Shown one piece after another: positions 1-8,181 of a stretch of DNA of 15,351 bases (the stretch's first letter is position 1; each line of letters opens with the position of its first letter). This DNA comes from Burkholderiales bacterium UBA954 (GTDB taxonomy: Bacteria > Pseudomonadota > Gammaproteobacteria > Burkholderiales > Burkholderiaceae_A). The DNA is taken from NCBI GenBank assembly GCA_002293155.1, contig DBCQ01000041.1:1-15351 (forward strand), read 5' to 3'. The notes under the pieces were generated by a model that made no database searches, was not told the origin of the DNA, and saw only the letters and a list, made by a program, of their open reading frames with translations. The position numbers and the translations under genes were made by a program.

Positions 1-411
1 AGTCACTCATCGCAATCAAGCGCCGACATCAAGGCCCTGATCGAGGTCCAACTCGCGCTCTTTCCTCGATTGAAAGAGCGGTATAAACAGCTTGCGGGTA
101 CCTTATCGGGCGGAGAGCAACAGATGCTTGCCGTGGCGCGAGCCCTGATGGCAAGGCCAAGAGTTCTGGTGCTTGATGAGCCCTCCATGGGCTTATCGCC
201 CGTGATGGTTGAGAAGATTTTTAGTGTTATTCGCGATGTTTCTCAATCAGGCGTAACCATTTTGCTGATTGAACAGAATGCACGTCTTGCCTTAGAAGCT
301 GCAGATCGTGGGTATGTTATGGAGTCAGGCCTCATCACCTCAAGCGCGAGGGCGCAGGATTTGCTCGCAGACCCTGCGGTCCGAATCGCCTATCTTGGCG
401 AGTCGCCCTGA
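1..411 (+). CDS. livF: Branched-chain amino-acid ABC transporter ATP-binding protein, LivF-type (5' end outside window)
   Basis: This is the C-terminal part of a cytoplasmic ABC ATPase that would energise import of branched-chain amino acids or similar substrates. The reading frame is open from base 1, so the gene starts outside the window. Visible motifs are the ABC signature LSGGEQQ, the Walker B strand VLVLDEPSMGLSP and the H-loop region LLIEQNA, where the usual switch His position reads Gln-Asn as is normal in LivF/LivG proteins. The end (ADRGYVMESG, then LLADPAVRIAYLGE) is typical of LivF. UrtE of urea transporters is the nearest alternative, but the ending fits LivF better. It has no functional link to the photosynthesis genes and marks the edge of that cluster. 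Its stop lies only 4 bp from the stop of the convergent pufC. Confidence 0.88.
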   Translation, partial: SHSSQSSADIKALIEVQLALFPRLKERYKQLAGTLSGGEQQMLAVARALMARPRVLVLDEPSMGLSPVMVEKIFSVIRDVSQSGVTILLIEQNARLALEAADRGYVMESGLITSSARAQDLLADPAVRIAYLGESP

Positions 412-415
412 CGCG

Positions 416-1474
416 CTATTTTGTCGCTCGATCTGCCAGCGTTGTTTTGACAAGCTTTGCGGCAGGGCCCTGTAGCTCAGGGTATAGCTTAGCCATTGGT
501 TCACCATAGAGCGGCTTATAAGCCCCCTGATGACAGGTTGCGCAGTTCACCTTGGCAACATCGCCTTTCGGCCCAAGACGATTGCGGGGGAAGGTCGAGG
601 TCAGGGGCGTGATGAATTCGTTATTCAGCTCACGAACCATTCGAATCCCATGGTACGCCGTCACCCGTTGCGGGGGGCTCTGTTTCCAGTCCGAAAAATT
701 TCGCGAGTTATGACAGAAAGCGCAGTTAACACCCAGACCTGTCGACATATGCATCATCAGCCCATAGGTTGCCTCAGTCATCTGGGTCGATGACCCCGTG
801 CTGTTAATCCCTTGAGGTAATGCAGTCTGAGAGATTTGCCGGATTGGCGTATCTTTTTGCAGGTAAGCCGTGAAAGGATCCTTCGGCAGAGAGCTGCCTC
901 CCACAGAACCGGCGGGTTCATTCTGGCCATTACGCTGCCCAAGCATGCCTTTAGCGAGTTTACTGTCATCGGGTGCAAACCAAACCTGATTCGGAACAGC
1001 CTGACCACGATGGCAGGTATAACAGGTCACACCCGTATCGGCGACGTGGTTCTTCCAGCTTGCATTCAGATGTTGTGTCATCTGCGTCATGCGACGGGCG
1101 ACCACCTTGGTGTACATGGAATCATCAGCGAAGTTCTGTAAATTGTGACAATAGCCACACCCTTGTTCAGGCGCAATCCATTGGGTCATCGAGACCATCA
1201 CCCGCGTAAACTCGCCAACACTGAGGTCTCCCAGCACCTTTACGTTCTGATAGACCTGCCGTGCTCGGGGCCCGCTTTTATCCGCAGGATCAAGTGCGGC
1301 GGGCGCCTGATGCAAGGACTCGGTTTTCTCAAGTGTGCGAGGGTTATAAACAAGCTCCATACCGGTACCACGAAACCCAGTCTGGACCGTGTCAATTGGC
1401 GGCCGTTCACAGCCCGACAGTAGCGCCGCGCCGACAAGAATCATCGCAACCCATGTGGTTCGATTGAGATTCAT
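416..1474 (-). CDS. pufC: Photosynthetic reaction-centre tetraheme cytochrome c subunit
   Basis: PufC is the periplasmic, lipid-anchored cytochrome that re-reduces the oxidised special pair. The ATG at 1474 gives 352 aa. It follows a good ribosome site (AAGGAG) and overlaps the pufM stop as TAATG. An in-frame start further upstream, inside pufM, would put 16 residues ahead of the signal peptide and is rejected. The N-terminus is a lipoprotein signal with lipobox LLSGC, giving Cys22 as the likely modified residue. Four CxxCH haem sites are present: CGYCH (106-110), CYTCH (151-155), CAFCH (251-255) and CATCH (311-315). His143, just before the second site, matches the distal His ligand of haem 4 in the family. 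Methionine-rich helices before sites 1 and 4 provide axial Met candidates. Length and architecture are normal for PufC. It is the last gene of the puf operon. Confidence 0.97.
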   Translation of the reverse strand: MNLNRTTWVAMILVGAALLSGCERPPIDTVQTGFRGTGMELVYNPRTLEKTESLHQAPAALDPADKSGPRARQVYQNVKVLGDLSVGEFTRVMVSMTQWIAPEQGCGYCHNLQNFADDSMYTKVVARRMTQMTQHLNASWKNHVADTGVTCYTCHRGQAVPNQVWFAPDDSKLAKGMLGQRNGQNEPAGSVGGSSLPKDPFTAYLQKDTPIRQISQTALPQGINSTGSSTQMTEATYGLMMHMSTGLGVNCAFCHNSRNFSDWKQSPPQRVTAYHGIRMVRELNNEFITPLTSTFPRNRLGPKGDVAKVNCATCHQGAYKPLYGEPMAKLYPELQGPAAKLVKTTLADRATK

Positions 1475-2451
1475 TATTTTGCTCCTTGCAGGGTCTGCGG
1501 ATCGACTGTGGGCGCACCCCACATATCCGGGTAAGGTGGTGCGATACCATGCTTCACGCCCCAGAGATACCAGTTATCTACCACTGTTCCGGTTAACAGA
1601 ATTCCGATGCCGCCGGTAAGGGGGCAGAGAATCGCAAACCACCAGGCCCAACGGTGAATCGACTCCATCGTTGCGTTAAAGCCCATCGTCCAACGCCAGA
1701 ATAGCGCCGCACGCTCTGATGCGCTGCCTCGGTCAACGATCTGCTCAACCTCGCGATCACCACCATACTGGCTCACTGCAAGAATTGTCGCGCCATGCAT
1801 GGCAAACAAGAGTGCAGAGCCATACAAGAACGCAATCGACAACATATGGAATGGGTTATAAAACAGGTTCCCGTACCGAATAGAGAATGCGGCAGTCCAA
1901 TCGAGGTGCGAAAAAATTCCAAACGGAACCGCCTCGGCCCAGCTCCCCATCAATACGGGGCGGATCAGACCGAGTACCAGAAACAACCATATGGCGGCGG
2001 CAAAAGCCCATGCCACATGGGTTCCCATCTGCAAGGCCCGAGCGCGCCGATAGACACGAACCCACCATAAGAGGACCGATACGGTGAGGAAAAAGCCTGC
2101 AATATTCCACCATCCGCCCTGATTTAAGGGCGCAAGCGTCAATCCATACTCAGGCGCAGGAGGGTCTAACGAGAGCCAGAACAGCTGCCGCACAAACTGA
2201 ATCGGATCGTAGTTAACCTGTACCAGCATATTGAAACCAACGATCGTAAAGGCGAAGATGAAACAGAGTGCAGACACAAGCCCGACCTTGCCAAGGTAGA
2301 GCGGCCCAATCTGCGCGTTACCAAGGCGTCCCGCAAGGTGCACGAGGAAGGGGGACGAGGTTCGTTCATTGTTATCGGGACCCTGCAGGGCAACGCCGTG
2401 GTGAGGCGTTGTAACCGCCTGCACCTGGGTGAATAGATTTTGATATTCCAT
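1474..2451 (-). CDS. pufM: Photosynthetic reaction-centre M subunit
   Basis: PufM pairs with PufL as the reaction-centre core, carrying one half of the bacteriochlorophylls, bacteriopheophytins and quinones. It is 325 aa with five membrane helices. Key residues fall at positions identical to Rhodobacter M numbering: His182 (SHLDW), His202 (NPFH) for the special pair, His219 (AMHG) and His266 (SIHR) with Glu234 for the non-haem iron, Tyr210 near the primary donor, and Trp252 near QA. The start has a strong ribosome site (AGGAG) 21 bp after the pufL stop. The C-terminus extends past the last helix ([12 protein letters not shown] onward), as is common in species that have the PufC cytochrome. 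All expected ligand residues are intact, so the protein should be functional. Confidence 0.98.
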   Translation of the reverse strand: MEYQNLFTQVQAVTTPHHGVALQGPDNNERTSSPFLVHLAGRLGNAQIGPLYLGKVGLVSALCFIFAFTIVGFNMLVQVNYDPIQFVRQLFWLSLDPPAPEYGLTLAPLNQGGWWNIAGFFLTVSVLLWWVRVYRRARALQMGTHVAWAFAAAIWLFLVLGLIRPVLMGSWAEAVPFGIFSHLDWTAAFSIRYGNLFYNPFHMLSIAFLYGSALLFAMHGATILAVSQYGGDREVEQIVDRGSASERAALFWRWTMGFNATMESIHRWAWWFAILCPLTGGIGILLTGTVVDNWYLWGVKHGIAPPYPDMWGAPTVDPQTLQGAK

Positions 2452-2472
2452 AGGATTCTCCTTACTCCCCGC

Positions 2473-3297
2473 CTACGACCAGATCGGCAGGTTGAGCCAC
2501 CAACCCCACCACTCGGGCCAGCCACGTGTCCAGAACGGACCACTAATGACGATACAGACTGCGCTAAAGAAAACTGCAGAGAGGGCGAGATACAGACCCA
2601 ATCGATGGATCCCCAAGGTGCCAACAGAGTAGCCAATCAAGTCACGGAAAAATGTATCCTCGTGCTCCGGCGTCTTCACGGTCTGGCCCTTCTTCGGATT
2701 GGCTGCAGAAAGAATTAATCCGCCATGCATCGCGAGCGCTAGGCATGTTGTAAAGAACAAGGTGATGGCGATCATATGTGCGGGGTTGTAATGAAAGTGC
2801 AGGTACTGATAACCCACGTTTGAGACCCAATCCAAATGGCTCAAAATCCCATAGGGAAAGCCATGGCCCCAGGCGCCCATCAGAACCGGCCGGATTACAA
2901 CTAACGTAAAGTAACCAAAAATCGCCATACTGAAGGCGATGGGAACGTGGTAGCCCATGCCCAGTTTGCGGCAGATCTCAACCTCGCGAAGCGCCCATGA
3001 ACCGAACGCGCCGAGCGCACAGATCGTGATGAGTTGCCACAGCCCCCCCTTCAGTAGCGGCGCCAATCCAAGGCCAACGCTTAAATCAGGTGGGGCAATA
3101 TTAATTTGCCAGAGATTCCAAGTCGGCCCCTGCGAAGCCCCCCAGAGAATCAGAACCGTGCCCAGCACAGCGAAAAAAACCGATGTGATCCCAAAGAAGC
3201 CCACATAAAAAGGCCCAACCCAGAAGTCGAACAAATCACCGCCGACCAAGGTTCCTCCACGGACACGATACTTTCTTTCAAAACTGAGCATCGCCAT
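2473..3297 (-). CDS. pufL: Photosynthetic reaction-centre L subunit
   Basis: PufL is the partner of PufM in the reaction-centre heterodimer and holds the active electron-transfer branch and the QB site. It is 274 aa with five membrane helices. The N-terminus [15 protein letters not shown] matches the family start exactly, which favours the ATG at 3297 over the next ATG two codons later; GGGAGA lies just upstream. Counting the initiator Met, the ligands are His154 (SHLDW), His174 (NPAH, special pair), and His191 and His231 (iron). Glu213 and Ser224 (GYS) are the expected QB proton-path residues. Tyr163 corresponds to the Tyr L162 that sits between the cytochrome and the special pair. The C-terminus ends at PIWS, slightly shorter than in Rhodobacter. 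A 73-bp spacer containing a stem-loop separates it from pufA. Confidence 0.98.
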   Translation of the reverse strand: MAMLSFERKYRVRGGTLVGGDLFDFWVGPFYVGFFGITSVFFAVLGTVLILWGASQGPTWNLWQINIAPPDLSVGLGLAPLLKGGLWQLITICALGAFGSWALREVEICRKLGMGYHVPIAFSMAIFGYFTLVVIRPVLMGAWGHGFPYGILSHLDWVSNVGYQYLHFHYNPAHMIAITLFFTTCLALAMHGGLILSAANPKKGQTVKTPEHEDTFFRDLIGYSVGTLGIHRLGLYLALSAVFFSAVCIVISGPFWTRGWPEWWGWWLNLPIWS

Positions 3298-3318
3298 ATG
3301 TATTTCTCCCGTTCAAGA

Positions 3319-3356
3319 AGCGAAGAGGTTCACGTCAAACGCAAACGCTCTTCGCT
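3319..3356 (-). promoter_or_regulatory. Stem-loop in the pufA-pufL spacer (probable mRNA stability element)
   Basis: A perfect 9-bp inverted repeat, AGCGAAGAG at 3319-3327 and CTCTTCGCT at 3348-3356, encloses a 20-nt loop. No T-run follows it in the pufL direction, so it does not look like an intrinsic terminator. In Rhodobacter, a hairpin at this same pufA/pufL junction protects the upstream pufBA mRNA from 3'-5' decay and helps set the excess of antenna over reaction-centre polypeptides. The position match suggests the same role here; stability in vivo is inferred. Confidence 0.6.
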
Positions 3357-3370
3357 GTACTTCACATCAA

Positions 3371-3562
3371 TTACTTTGGTGAGGCAACAGAGGCCGGAGT
3401 AGCCTTCTTGGCCATAATCTCCGCCTGGCTCTTGCCGTCGAGCCAATTGAAACGTTCGGTGCTGAGCAAAATGAAATGAATCATTGCAGCCAGACCAAAC
3501 AAAAACACCGCCTGCGCGGCCAACGCACGAAGCGGATCGAACAATCGCCATATTCTCCACAT
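3371..3562 (-). CDS. pufA: Light-harvesting complex 1 alpha polypeptide
   Basis: PufA is the alpha chain of the LH1 antenna ring that surrounds the reaction centre. It is 63 aa with one membrane span. The N-terminus [14 protein letters not shown] is the typical membrane-surface segment. His29 in [16 protein letters not shown] ligates bacteriochlorophyll, and Trp40 lies at +11 from it, the position known to hydrogen-bond the pigment acetyl group. A clear ribosome site (TAGGAG) precedes the ATG. The tail after the span ([12 protein letters not shown], then an Ala/Pro/Ser-rich end) is hydrophilic. It lies 26 bp downstream of the unusual orf74 rather than directly after pufB. Confidence 0.96.
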   Translation of the reverse strand: MWRIWRLFDPLRALAAQAVFLFGLAAMIHFILLSTERFNWLDGKSQAEIMAKKATPASVASPK

Positions 3563-3588
3563 GGTTCTATCTCCTAGATAAAGATCAA

Positions 3589-3813
3589 TTAGGTGAGTTG
3601 AGACATAAACGTATAAACCGCCGCCTTCACATCACCGATTAGTGTCTTGCCACCTTCTGCCCCCGGAAACCAAGAACGCCAACGCAAGAATAAGACCTGT
3701 GCGATGAGGGCGATCGCCAGAAACACAACGAAACTAACTGCAAAAATACTGTAGTAAGTTATCGAATCGGTTTTGACTGACTCGTGTAACGATTCGTCTG
3801 TTATCTGTTGCAT
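3589..3813 (-). CDS. Small single-span membrane protein between pufB and pufA (function unknown)
   Basis: This 74-aa protein is encoded between pufB (29-bp gap) and pufA (26-bp gap). It has its own ribosome site (AGGGGA) before the ATG, so it is very likely translated with the antenna genes. Residues 1-18 are polar, about 21-43 form one membrane helix, and 44-74 are soluble with a probable short helix ([11 protein letters not shown]). The end of the span, [15 protein letters not shown], aligns by eye with the PufB segment [15 protein letters not shown], sharing A, I, A, L, W, R, W and F. However, the pigment-binding His is replaced by Gln39, and no His occurs at -18 either. It is therefore not a standard beta chain. 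Alternatives are a displaced PufQ-like protein (similar size and topology), a PufX-like or protein-W-like LH1 ring component, or a diverged beta duplicate. I do not recognise a named family with confidence. Confidence 0.8.
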   Translation of the reverse strand: MQQITDESLHESVKTDSITYYSIFAVSFVVFLAIALIAQVLFLRWRSWFPGAEGGKTLIGDVKAAVYTFMSQLT

Positions 3814-3842
3814 AGCATTCCCCTAACTAAGAAAGTAACGGA

Positions 3843-3992
3843 TCAATGGAACCAAGGACGCCAGGCCCAGACCAAGGCATGGGCGATGACAGCGGTTGCG
3901 GTAAAACCGAGAAGGCCCTGGATGTAAAACTTGTGAAACTCCTGAGCTTCCTCGTCGGAGAGCCCCGTAAGACTCGATTTGCCATTACTCAT
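3843..3992 (-). CDS. pufB: Light-harvesting complex 1 beta polypeptide
   Basis: PufB is the beta chain of the LH1 antenna, pairing with PufA to bind two bacteriochlorophylls. It is only 49 aa, so it is easily missed by ORF length cut-offs. I translated it directly from the minus strand. The N-terminal part contains the family motif [13 protein letters not shown]. His38 ([15 protein letters not shown]) is the bacteriochlorophyll ligand, and His20 lies exactly 18 residues before it, as in other beta chains. Trp44 and Trp47 form the conserved WRPW end. The ATG at 3992 has a strong ribosome site (GAGGAG). It is the first puf gene after bchZ. Confidence 0.96.
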   Translation of the reverse strand: MSNGKSSLTGLSDEEAQEFHKFYIQGLLGFTATAVIAHALVWAWRPWFH

Positions 3993-4119
3993 AGGATTTC
4001 TCCTCTAAGTTGACCTTGCGGTCGTTACCACGAAAACTCCCCGTGGCCGGAGATGACGCAGCAAAATGCCGCAACATTCGGTTTGTTAGAGCAAGGGAGG
4101 AGCGCATACCGAGACTCAT
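3985..4119 (-). CDS. Possible 44-aa ORF bridging bchZ and pufB
   Basis: The gap between bchZ and pufB is spanned by a 44-codon open frame. Its ATG overlaps the bchZ stop as ATGA, and its TAA lies just inside the start of pufB in another frame. The peptide begins [20 protein letters not shown] and ends in a charged stretch ([13 protein letters not shown]). No domain, membrane span or known family is recognised, and no separate ribosome site is needed if it is coupled to bchZ. It may be a leader or coupling ORF that carries ribosomes to pufB, or a chance open frame. pufQ occupies this position in Rhodobacter, but this peptide lacks a membrane span and is not PufQ. Confidence 0.3.
   Translation of the reverse strand: MSLGMRSSLALTNRMLRHFAASSPATGSFRGNDRKVNLEEKSYE
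4022..4078 (-). other. Weak hairpins in the bchZ-pufB spacer
   Basis: Two short inverted repeats lie upstream of pufB. CCACG (4028-4032) pairs with CGTGG (4042-4046) around a 9-nt loop. A GC-rich 5-bp stem with one G-U pair encloses a T-rich loop a little further upstream. Neither is followed by a T-run. They could be mRNA processing or pausing sites at the bch/puf boundary, but short stems like these also arise by chance. I see no convincing -35/-10 promoter or PpsR site in this spacer. Confidence 0.25.
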
Positions 4120-5579
4120 GCGGGCTCTCCCTGGCGTAACGAATTCTGTGCGCGCTCTACAACATCCGCAGTGACGAGCTGCAGGCCAGCACGCCGAGCT
4201 TCTCGCTCAGCCCGATCCCGTAATCGCTTTGCGACCGAGATCTGCACCAAGACGGGTTCTGTCTGAACAAATGCATTGAGACGCTGTTGTGCCGCCATAT
4301 CCCAGGCAATCGACTGATTGTCAGCATCACCCACCCGAGCCAAGGTGGGATCAACACGATCCATATCAGAACCTAGCGGGAGAATGTGAAAGAGCGCATC
4401 AAACAGCGCATTACAGAATTCCTGTAAGACATAGGTTGCACCGGCATACCCCATGAAAGGCGTACCCGTATGTCTACGAATAATCGCACCGGGAAAAGAT
4501 GCTGGAATGTAGGTTGCGCGACTTCCGTTTTCAGCAAGATACATCCGTTCGTTATAACTTCCGAACATCACAAGAGGTGGCTTGTCTTTACACAACTGTC
4601 GAACCGTTTCGTTATCGGTCTTCTCGCCGGGACGCCGGGACACTGCGAACTGACAGGGTAGGCCCAACTCATCTTCGAGAAAATGCCGCAGACCGCGGGT
4701 ATAGGTGTCATTGGCAACCACTGCAAAGCTCGCGGTACCAAAAAAATCCTGCGTCACTGAACGCCATAAATCCCAGATTGGTTTTATTGTGGTGTGCTTC
4801 TGCTGGGTAATAAAAGGCTCGGGATCGAGGCCCAGCAATTCGCCCAGCTTTCGTAGAAACTTGGTCGTGCTGTGCAGCCCGATGGGGGCTTGGAGATACG
4901 GCCGATCAAGGGCCTCACACAACAGCCGGCCAAACTCCCGATACATACAGATATTGACATCGGCCTCGACCAGACGAGAGACATCTGCGAGATGGCTACC
5001 GAGCGGAAAGACCATGTTGATCTCTGCGCCGATTCCTTGGACTAGCCTGCGAATCTCGGCGAGATCGCTGGGCATATTAAAGGTGCCATAGCAGGGTCCA
5101 ATGATATTGACACGGGGCTTCTCACCCACTTTTCGAGGCCGTGGTGCCGGTACCTTCTTCATGCCGTACTCTGTCCAGAGCCACATCATGGCTCGGTTCG
5201 CACATTGCCATTGGTCTTCATCAATTGTTCGTGGCAAGAATCGTTTGATGTTAGTCCCCTCTGGGGTAACGCCGCCCCCGATCATCTCTGCGATCGATCC
5301 GGTCACCACAACTGCCGGTAAGTCGGGGTCTAAGACAGCGTGGGCACGCTTCATCGCACCCTCTGTCCCTTCCCGACCCAGCTGCTCCTCAGCAAGTCCC
5401 GTCACCACAATTGGGAGCTCGTGCGGAGGCAGCGCATCGGTGTAATGCAATACCGATGTCACCGGTAGGTTTTCGCATCCGACAGGGCCATCAATCACCA
5501 CCTGCATTCCCTTGATCGCAGTGAAGACATAAACAGCGCCCCAATAGCCGCCTGCCCGATCATGATCGATCACAAACAT
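4116..5579 (-). CDS. bchZ: Chlorophyllide a reductase subunit Z
   Basis: BchZ forms with BchY the NB-like catalytic component of chlorophyllide a reductase. This enzyme reduces the C7-C8 double bond of ring B, turning the chlorin into a bacteriochlorin, with electrons supplied by BchX. It is 487 aa, the usual length. Cys35 in [13 protein letters not shown] is the residue reported in the family to help ligate the shared [4Fe-4S] cluster. Further nitrogenase-like features are the [17 protein letters not shown] region and [16 protein letters not shown]. The ATG overlaps the bchY stop as TAATG, indicating translational coupling. The stop shares bases with the 44-codon ORF that leads to pufB. Sequence and context are orthodox. 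Confidence 0.97.
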   Translation of the reverse strand: MFVIDHDRAGGYWGAVYVFTAIKGMQVVIDGPVGCENLPVTSVLHYTDALPPHELPIVVTGLAEEQLGREGTEGAMKRAHAVLDPDLPAVVVTGSIAEMIGGGVTPEGTNIKRFLPRTIDEDQWQCANRAMMWLWTEYGMKKVPAPRPRKVGEKPRVNIIGPCYGTFNMPSDLAEIRRLVQGIGAEINMVFPLGSHLADVSRLVEADVNICMYREFGRLLCEALDRPYLQAPIGLHSTTKFLRKLGELLGLDPEPFITQQKHTTIKPIWDLWRSVTQDFFGTASFAVVANDTYTRGLRHFLEDELGLPCQFAVSRRPGEKTDNETVRQLCKDKPPLVMFGSYNERMYLAENGSRATYIPASFPGAIIRRHTGTPFMGYAGATYVLQEFCNALFDALFHILPLGSDMDRVDPTLARVGDADNQSIAWDMAAQQRLNAFVQTEPVLVQISVAKRLRDRAEREARRAGLQLVTADVVERAQNSLRQGEPA

Positions 5580-7144
5580 TAGCTTCCCATCTCCTCGGAT
5601 TTGCGTGCTTTCTGTTGCTTAGCCAACTGCCGACGTGTCATGTCACGAAATTCAGGGTGTGCCTTTGGTGTCTCTTCCCAGACGCCGGCGTTATCGCCAT
5701 CGCCGATCGCTTCAAAAAACTCATGCATCTGATCGAAACGTGCTTTATTACCAATTGCTGCGTTAATCACCTGGGCGAGAGATCCCGCACCCGCTGGGCC
5801 CATGAGTGGGCGGGCTGAGATGAGATTCGTGAAGTACAACGCAGGAATACTTGCCTGCTTGGCCGCCTGCACCACCGGGGTTGTTCCGATGGCTAAATCG
5901 GGCTTGAACTCTGTCATCGCCGCGAGATCTTGTTCAAGCGATGCTCGAAACTGGACAGCAACTCCCTTGGCTTGCAGCCATTCGAGATCAGACTGACTCC
6001 ATGCCGTACGCGGACAGGCAGAGCCCACATAACGAACGTCTGCACCGGACTCGATTAAGAGCCGCGCGACAAGCAGTTCAGAGCCCTCGTAACCACTCAT
6101 CGTGATTCGACCCTTGATCGGCATTTTTGCGAGCGCGCCTTTAATAGCAGGAAGAATCGAATTCTTTGCAGCATCAATTTTTTCTTGAGAGGTATTGGTC
6201 GCCTTTCCGATGGCCTGAAGCCATCCCTCTGTCCCTTCGTAACCCACCGGCGCTGAACCCACGATCAGCCGGCCGGCCGCCTCGAACTCGCGCAGACTCG
6301 CGGTATAGAAGGGATGAACCGCTGCCACGGCAGCACAATCTAGTGCCGCATAGAGCTCTCGCCACTCTCTTGTTGGAACGACCGGTCCTGCAGCCAGGCC
6401 CATTGGGGCCAGCATCATGCCAATTCCTACGGGGTCGGCCGGGAACATCTCCCCCAATAACGTGATCGTTGGCTGCCCAATCACCCGATTTTTCGGAGCC
6501 TGCACAGGCCCCGCCATAATCTCCTCACGGGCGAATTTCAGCATTGCACCTGCAAGTACATCTTTCGCCTCGGCGTGTGTTGGTACACCAAAGCCGGGGA
6601 CATCGATGCCGATAATTCGAACACCGTTAATCTCTTTTGGAAGTAACTGCAACGGAACACCACTCGCAGTCGGTACACATAGATTAATAATTACGATCGC
6701 GTCGTACCGACTGGGATCGGCCTGCGCATGGACCGACTCACGAATATCCTCAAAGAGCTTTCCGGTTACAAGTGTTTCAGAATTGAATGGGACATATCCA
6801 ACGCTTCGTCTCGCGCCATAGAAATGTGATGTAAAGGTTAGCCCATAGACACAGCAGGCCGAGCCCGAGAGAATCGTTGCCGTGCGTCGCATGCGCAGGC
6901 CCACCCGCAATGATCCGAATGCGGGGCACATACTCTGGGGCTGATCATGTGGCCCTTTTGGATAATCAACCGCGTAGCGCTCGAGCGTCTCGGTTTTACC
7001 AGCCTCTTTGGCGGCCGACAGCATCTGCTCTTTCCCCGAATGGCAGCCCAGGCCATCGCTCAATACCGCAGCTGGGTTGGGCACCGGTGCCTTCGCTATG
7101 GCCGCGTGGTCAGCGACTATCGGGATTGAAATCGTCTTTGGCAT
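5579..7144 (-). CDS. bchY: Chlorophyllide a reductase subunit Y
   Basis: BchY is the partner of BchZ in the catalytic heterotetramer of chlorophyllide a reductase. It is 521 aa. Cys73 (SMCPAFGS), Cys98 (SACCVYG) and Cys156 (NLCVPTASG) have the same mutual spacing (25 and 58 residues) as the three BchY cysteines that, as I recall, bind the [4Fe-4S] cluster with one Cys from BchZ. A nitrogenase-like segment [20 protein letters not shown] follows. The first 50 or so residues are an Ala/Pro-rich extension before the conserved core. The gene starts 20 bp after the bchX stop with only a weak ribosome site, so coupling to bchX translation is likely. Confidence 0.96.
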   Translation of the reverse strand: MPKTISIPIVADHAAIAKAPVPNPAAVLSDGLGCHSGKEQMLSAAKEAGKTETLERYAVDYPKGPHDQPQSMCPAFGSLRVGLRMRRTATILSGSACCVYGLTFTSHFYGARRSVGYVPFNSETLVTGKLFEDIRESVHAQADPSRYDAIVIINLCVPTASGVPLQLLPKEINGVRIIGIDVPGFGVPTHAEAKDVLAGAMLKFAREEIMAGPVQAPKNRVIGQPTITLLGEMFPADPVGIGMMLAPMGLAAGPVVPTREWRELYAALDCAAVAAVHPFYTASLREFEAAGRLIVGSAPVGYEGTEGWLQAIGKATNTSQEKIDAAKNSILPAIKGALAKMPIKGRITMSGYEGSELLVARLLIESGADVRYVGSACPRTAWSQSDLEWLQAKGVAVQFRASLEQDLAAMTEFKPDLAIGTTPVVQAAKQASIPALYFTNLISARPLMGPAGAGSLAQVINAAIGNKARFDQMHEFFEAIGDGDNAGVWEETPKAHPEFRDMTRRQLAKQQKARKSEEMGS

Positions 7145-7164
7145 GATGGGCTTTACGTTTCGAC

Positions 7165-8181
7165 CTAGACGTCCTCGTAGACCACTTCGAGGGTTTTCTT
7201 CTCAATAACAGCCTTACCGGTCATATCACTCATCGTGGCAGGCTCCAACACGACATTGCGGCCTACGCTATCGGCGGAAAATAGGCCTAATAGTTCATCC
7301 TGAGATAGCGGTTTTGGGCGCATTGGAGGCGCCTGGGCGACATTGGTTGCGAGTTCCTCAAATAAGGGGGCCCACTGGGTTCCCGGCCGGCCGACAATTT
7401 CATAACTTGCACTTTTACGTCGAATGTCCTCATTGGCGGGAATCGCAGCCAGCACTGGGATTCCCGCGCGGTCTGCAAATGCAGCAGCCTCGCCCGTGCC
7501 GTCATCTTTATTAATCACCATTCCAGCAACACCCACATTACCGCCGAGTTTTCTGAAGTATTCCACCGCTGAACACACGTTGTTGGCGACGTAGAGAGAT
7601 TGCAGATCGTTGCTGCCAACAACTATGACCTTCTGACACATATCTCGCGCTATGGGTAATCCAAACCCACCACAGACAACATCGCCAAGAAAGTCGAGCA
7701 GCACATAATCAAAGCCCCAGTCGTGAAACCCAAGCTTCTCCAGGGTCTCAAAGCCGTGAATAATGCCGCGCCCACCGCAGCCTCGGCCCACCTCTGGTCC
7801 ACCGAGTTCCATCGCGAAGACGCCGTCACGTTTAAAGCAGACATCACCAATTTCAACACTCTCGCCGGAGAGTTTTTTCTTCGATGAGGTTTCAATAATT
7901 GTTGGGCAGGCCTTGCCCCCAAAGAGTAATGAGGTTGTATCGCTCTTGGGATCGCAGCCGATGAGCAGAACCTTCTTACCTTGCTGAGCCATCATGTACG
8001 ACAGGTTGGATAGGGTAAAACTCTTACCAATTCCACCTTTGCCATAGATCGCAATAATTTGTGTTTCTTTAGTGACCGGACCGCTTGCCACAGGGTCAGG
8101 ATCAATCGCTGCCTCGGCACGGAGATTTTCTTTTAATACAAACTGTACTTTCGCTTCGGCAGGAATAGGATTTGGATTCAT
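7165..8181 (-). CDS. bchX: Chlorophyllide a reductase iron protein (subunit X)
   Basis: BchX is the NifH-like ATP-dependent reductase that passes electrons to BchYZ. The ATG at 8181 gives 338 aa. GGAGAG sits 7 nt upstream, and the start overlaps the bchC stop as ATGA. A TTG six bases further upstream also opens the frame but is less well placed. The Walker A motif GKGGIGKS is at 47-54, and switch and nucleotide-contact segments follow (LLIGCDPKSDTTSLLF). Cys135 (VGRGCGGRG) and Cys170 (GDVVCGGFG) are the cluster ligands that bridge the homodimer. About 40 poorly conserved residues precede the P-loop, a known feature separating BchX from BchL and NifH. Confidence 0.97.
   Translation of the reverse strand: MNPNPIPAEAKVQFVLKENLRAEAAIDPDPVASGPVTKETQIIAIYGKGGIGKSFTLSNLSYMMAQQGKKVLLIGCDPKSDTTSLLFGGKACPTIIETSSKKKLSGESVEIGDVCFKRDGVFAMELGGPEVGRGCGGRGIIHGFETLEKLGFHDWGFDYVLLDFLGDVVCGGFGLPIARDMCQKVIVVGSNDLQSLYVANNVCSAVEYFRKLGGNVGVAGMVINKDDGTGEAAAFADRAGIPVLAAIPANEDIRRKSASYEIVGRPGTQWAPLFEELATNVAQAPPMRPKPLSQDELLGLFSADSVGRNVVLEPATMSDMTGKAVIEKKTLEVVYEDV

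Noticed and set aside
1475..1522. Longer pufC start inside pufM
   Set aside because: It would add 16 polar residues before a proper lipoprotein signal peptide. The ATG at 1474 has a good ribosome site and the TAATG coupling seen elsewhere in this operon.
3330..3560. Alternative minus-strand frame overlapping pufA
   Set aside because: PufA in the other frame has the LH1 alpha His and Trp pattern and a ribosome site; this frame has neither.
4470..5445. Several plus-strand open frames antisense to bchZ
   Set aside because: They are shadows of the bchZ codons with no ribosome sites, no recognisable motifs and low-complexity composition.
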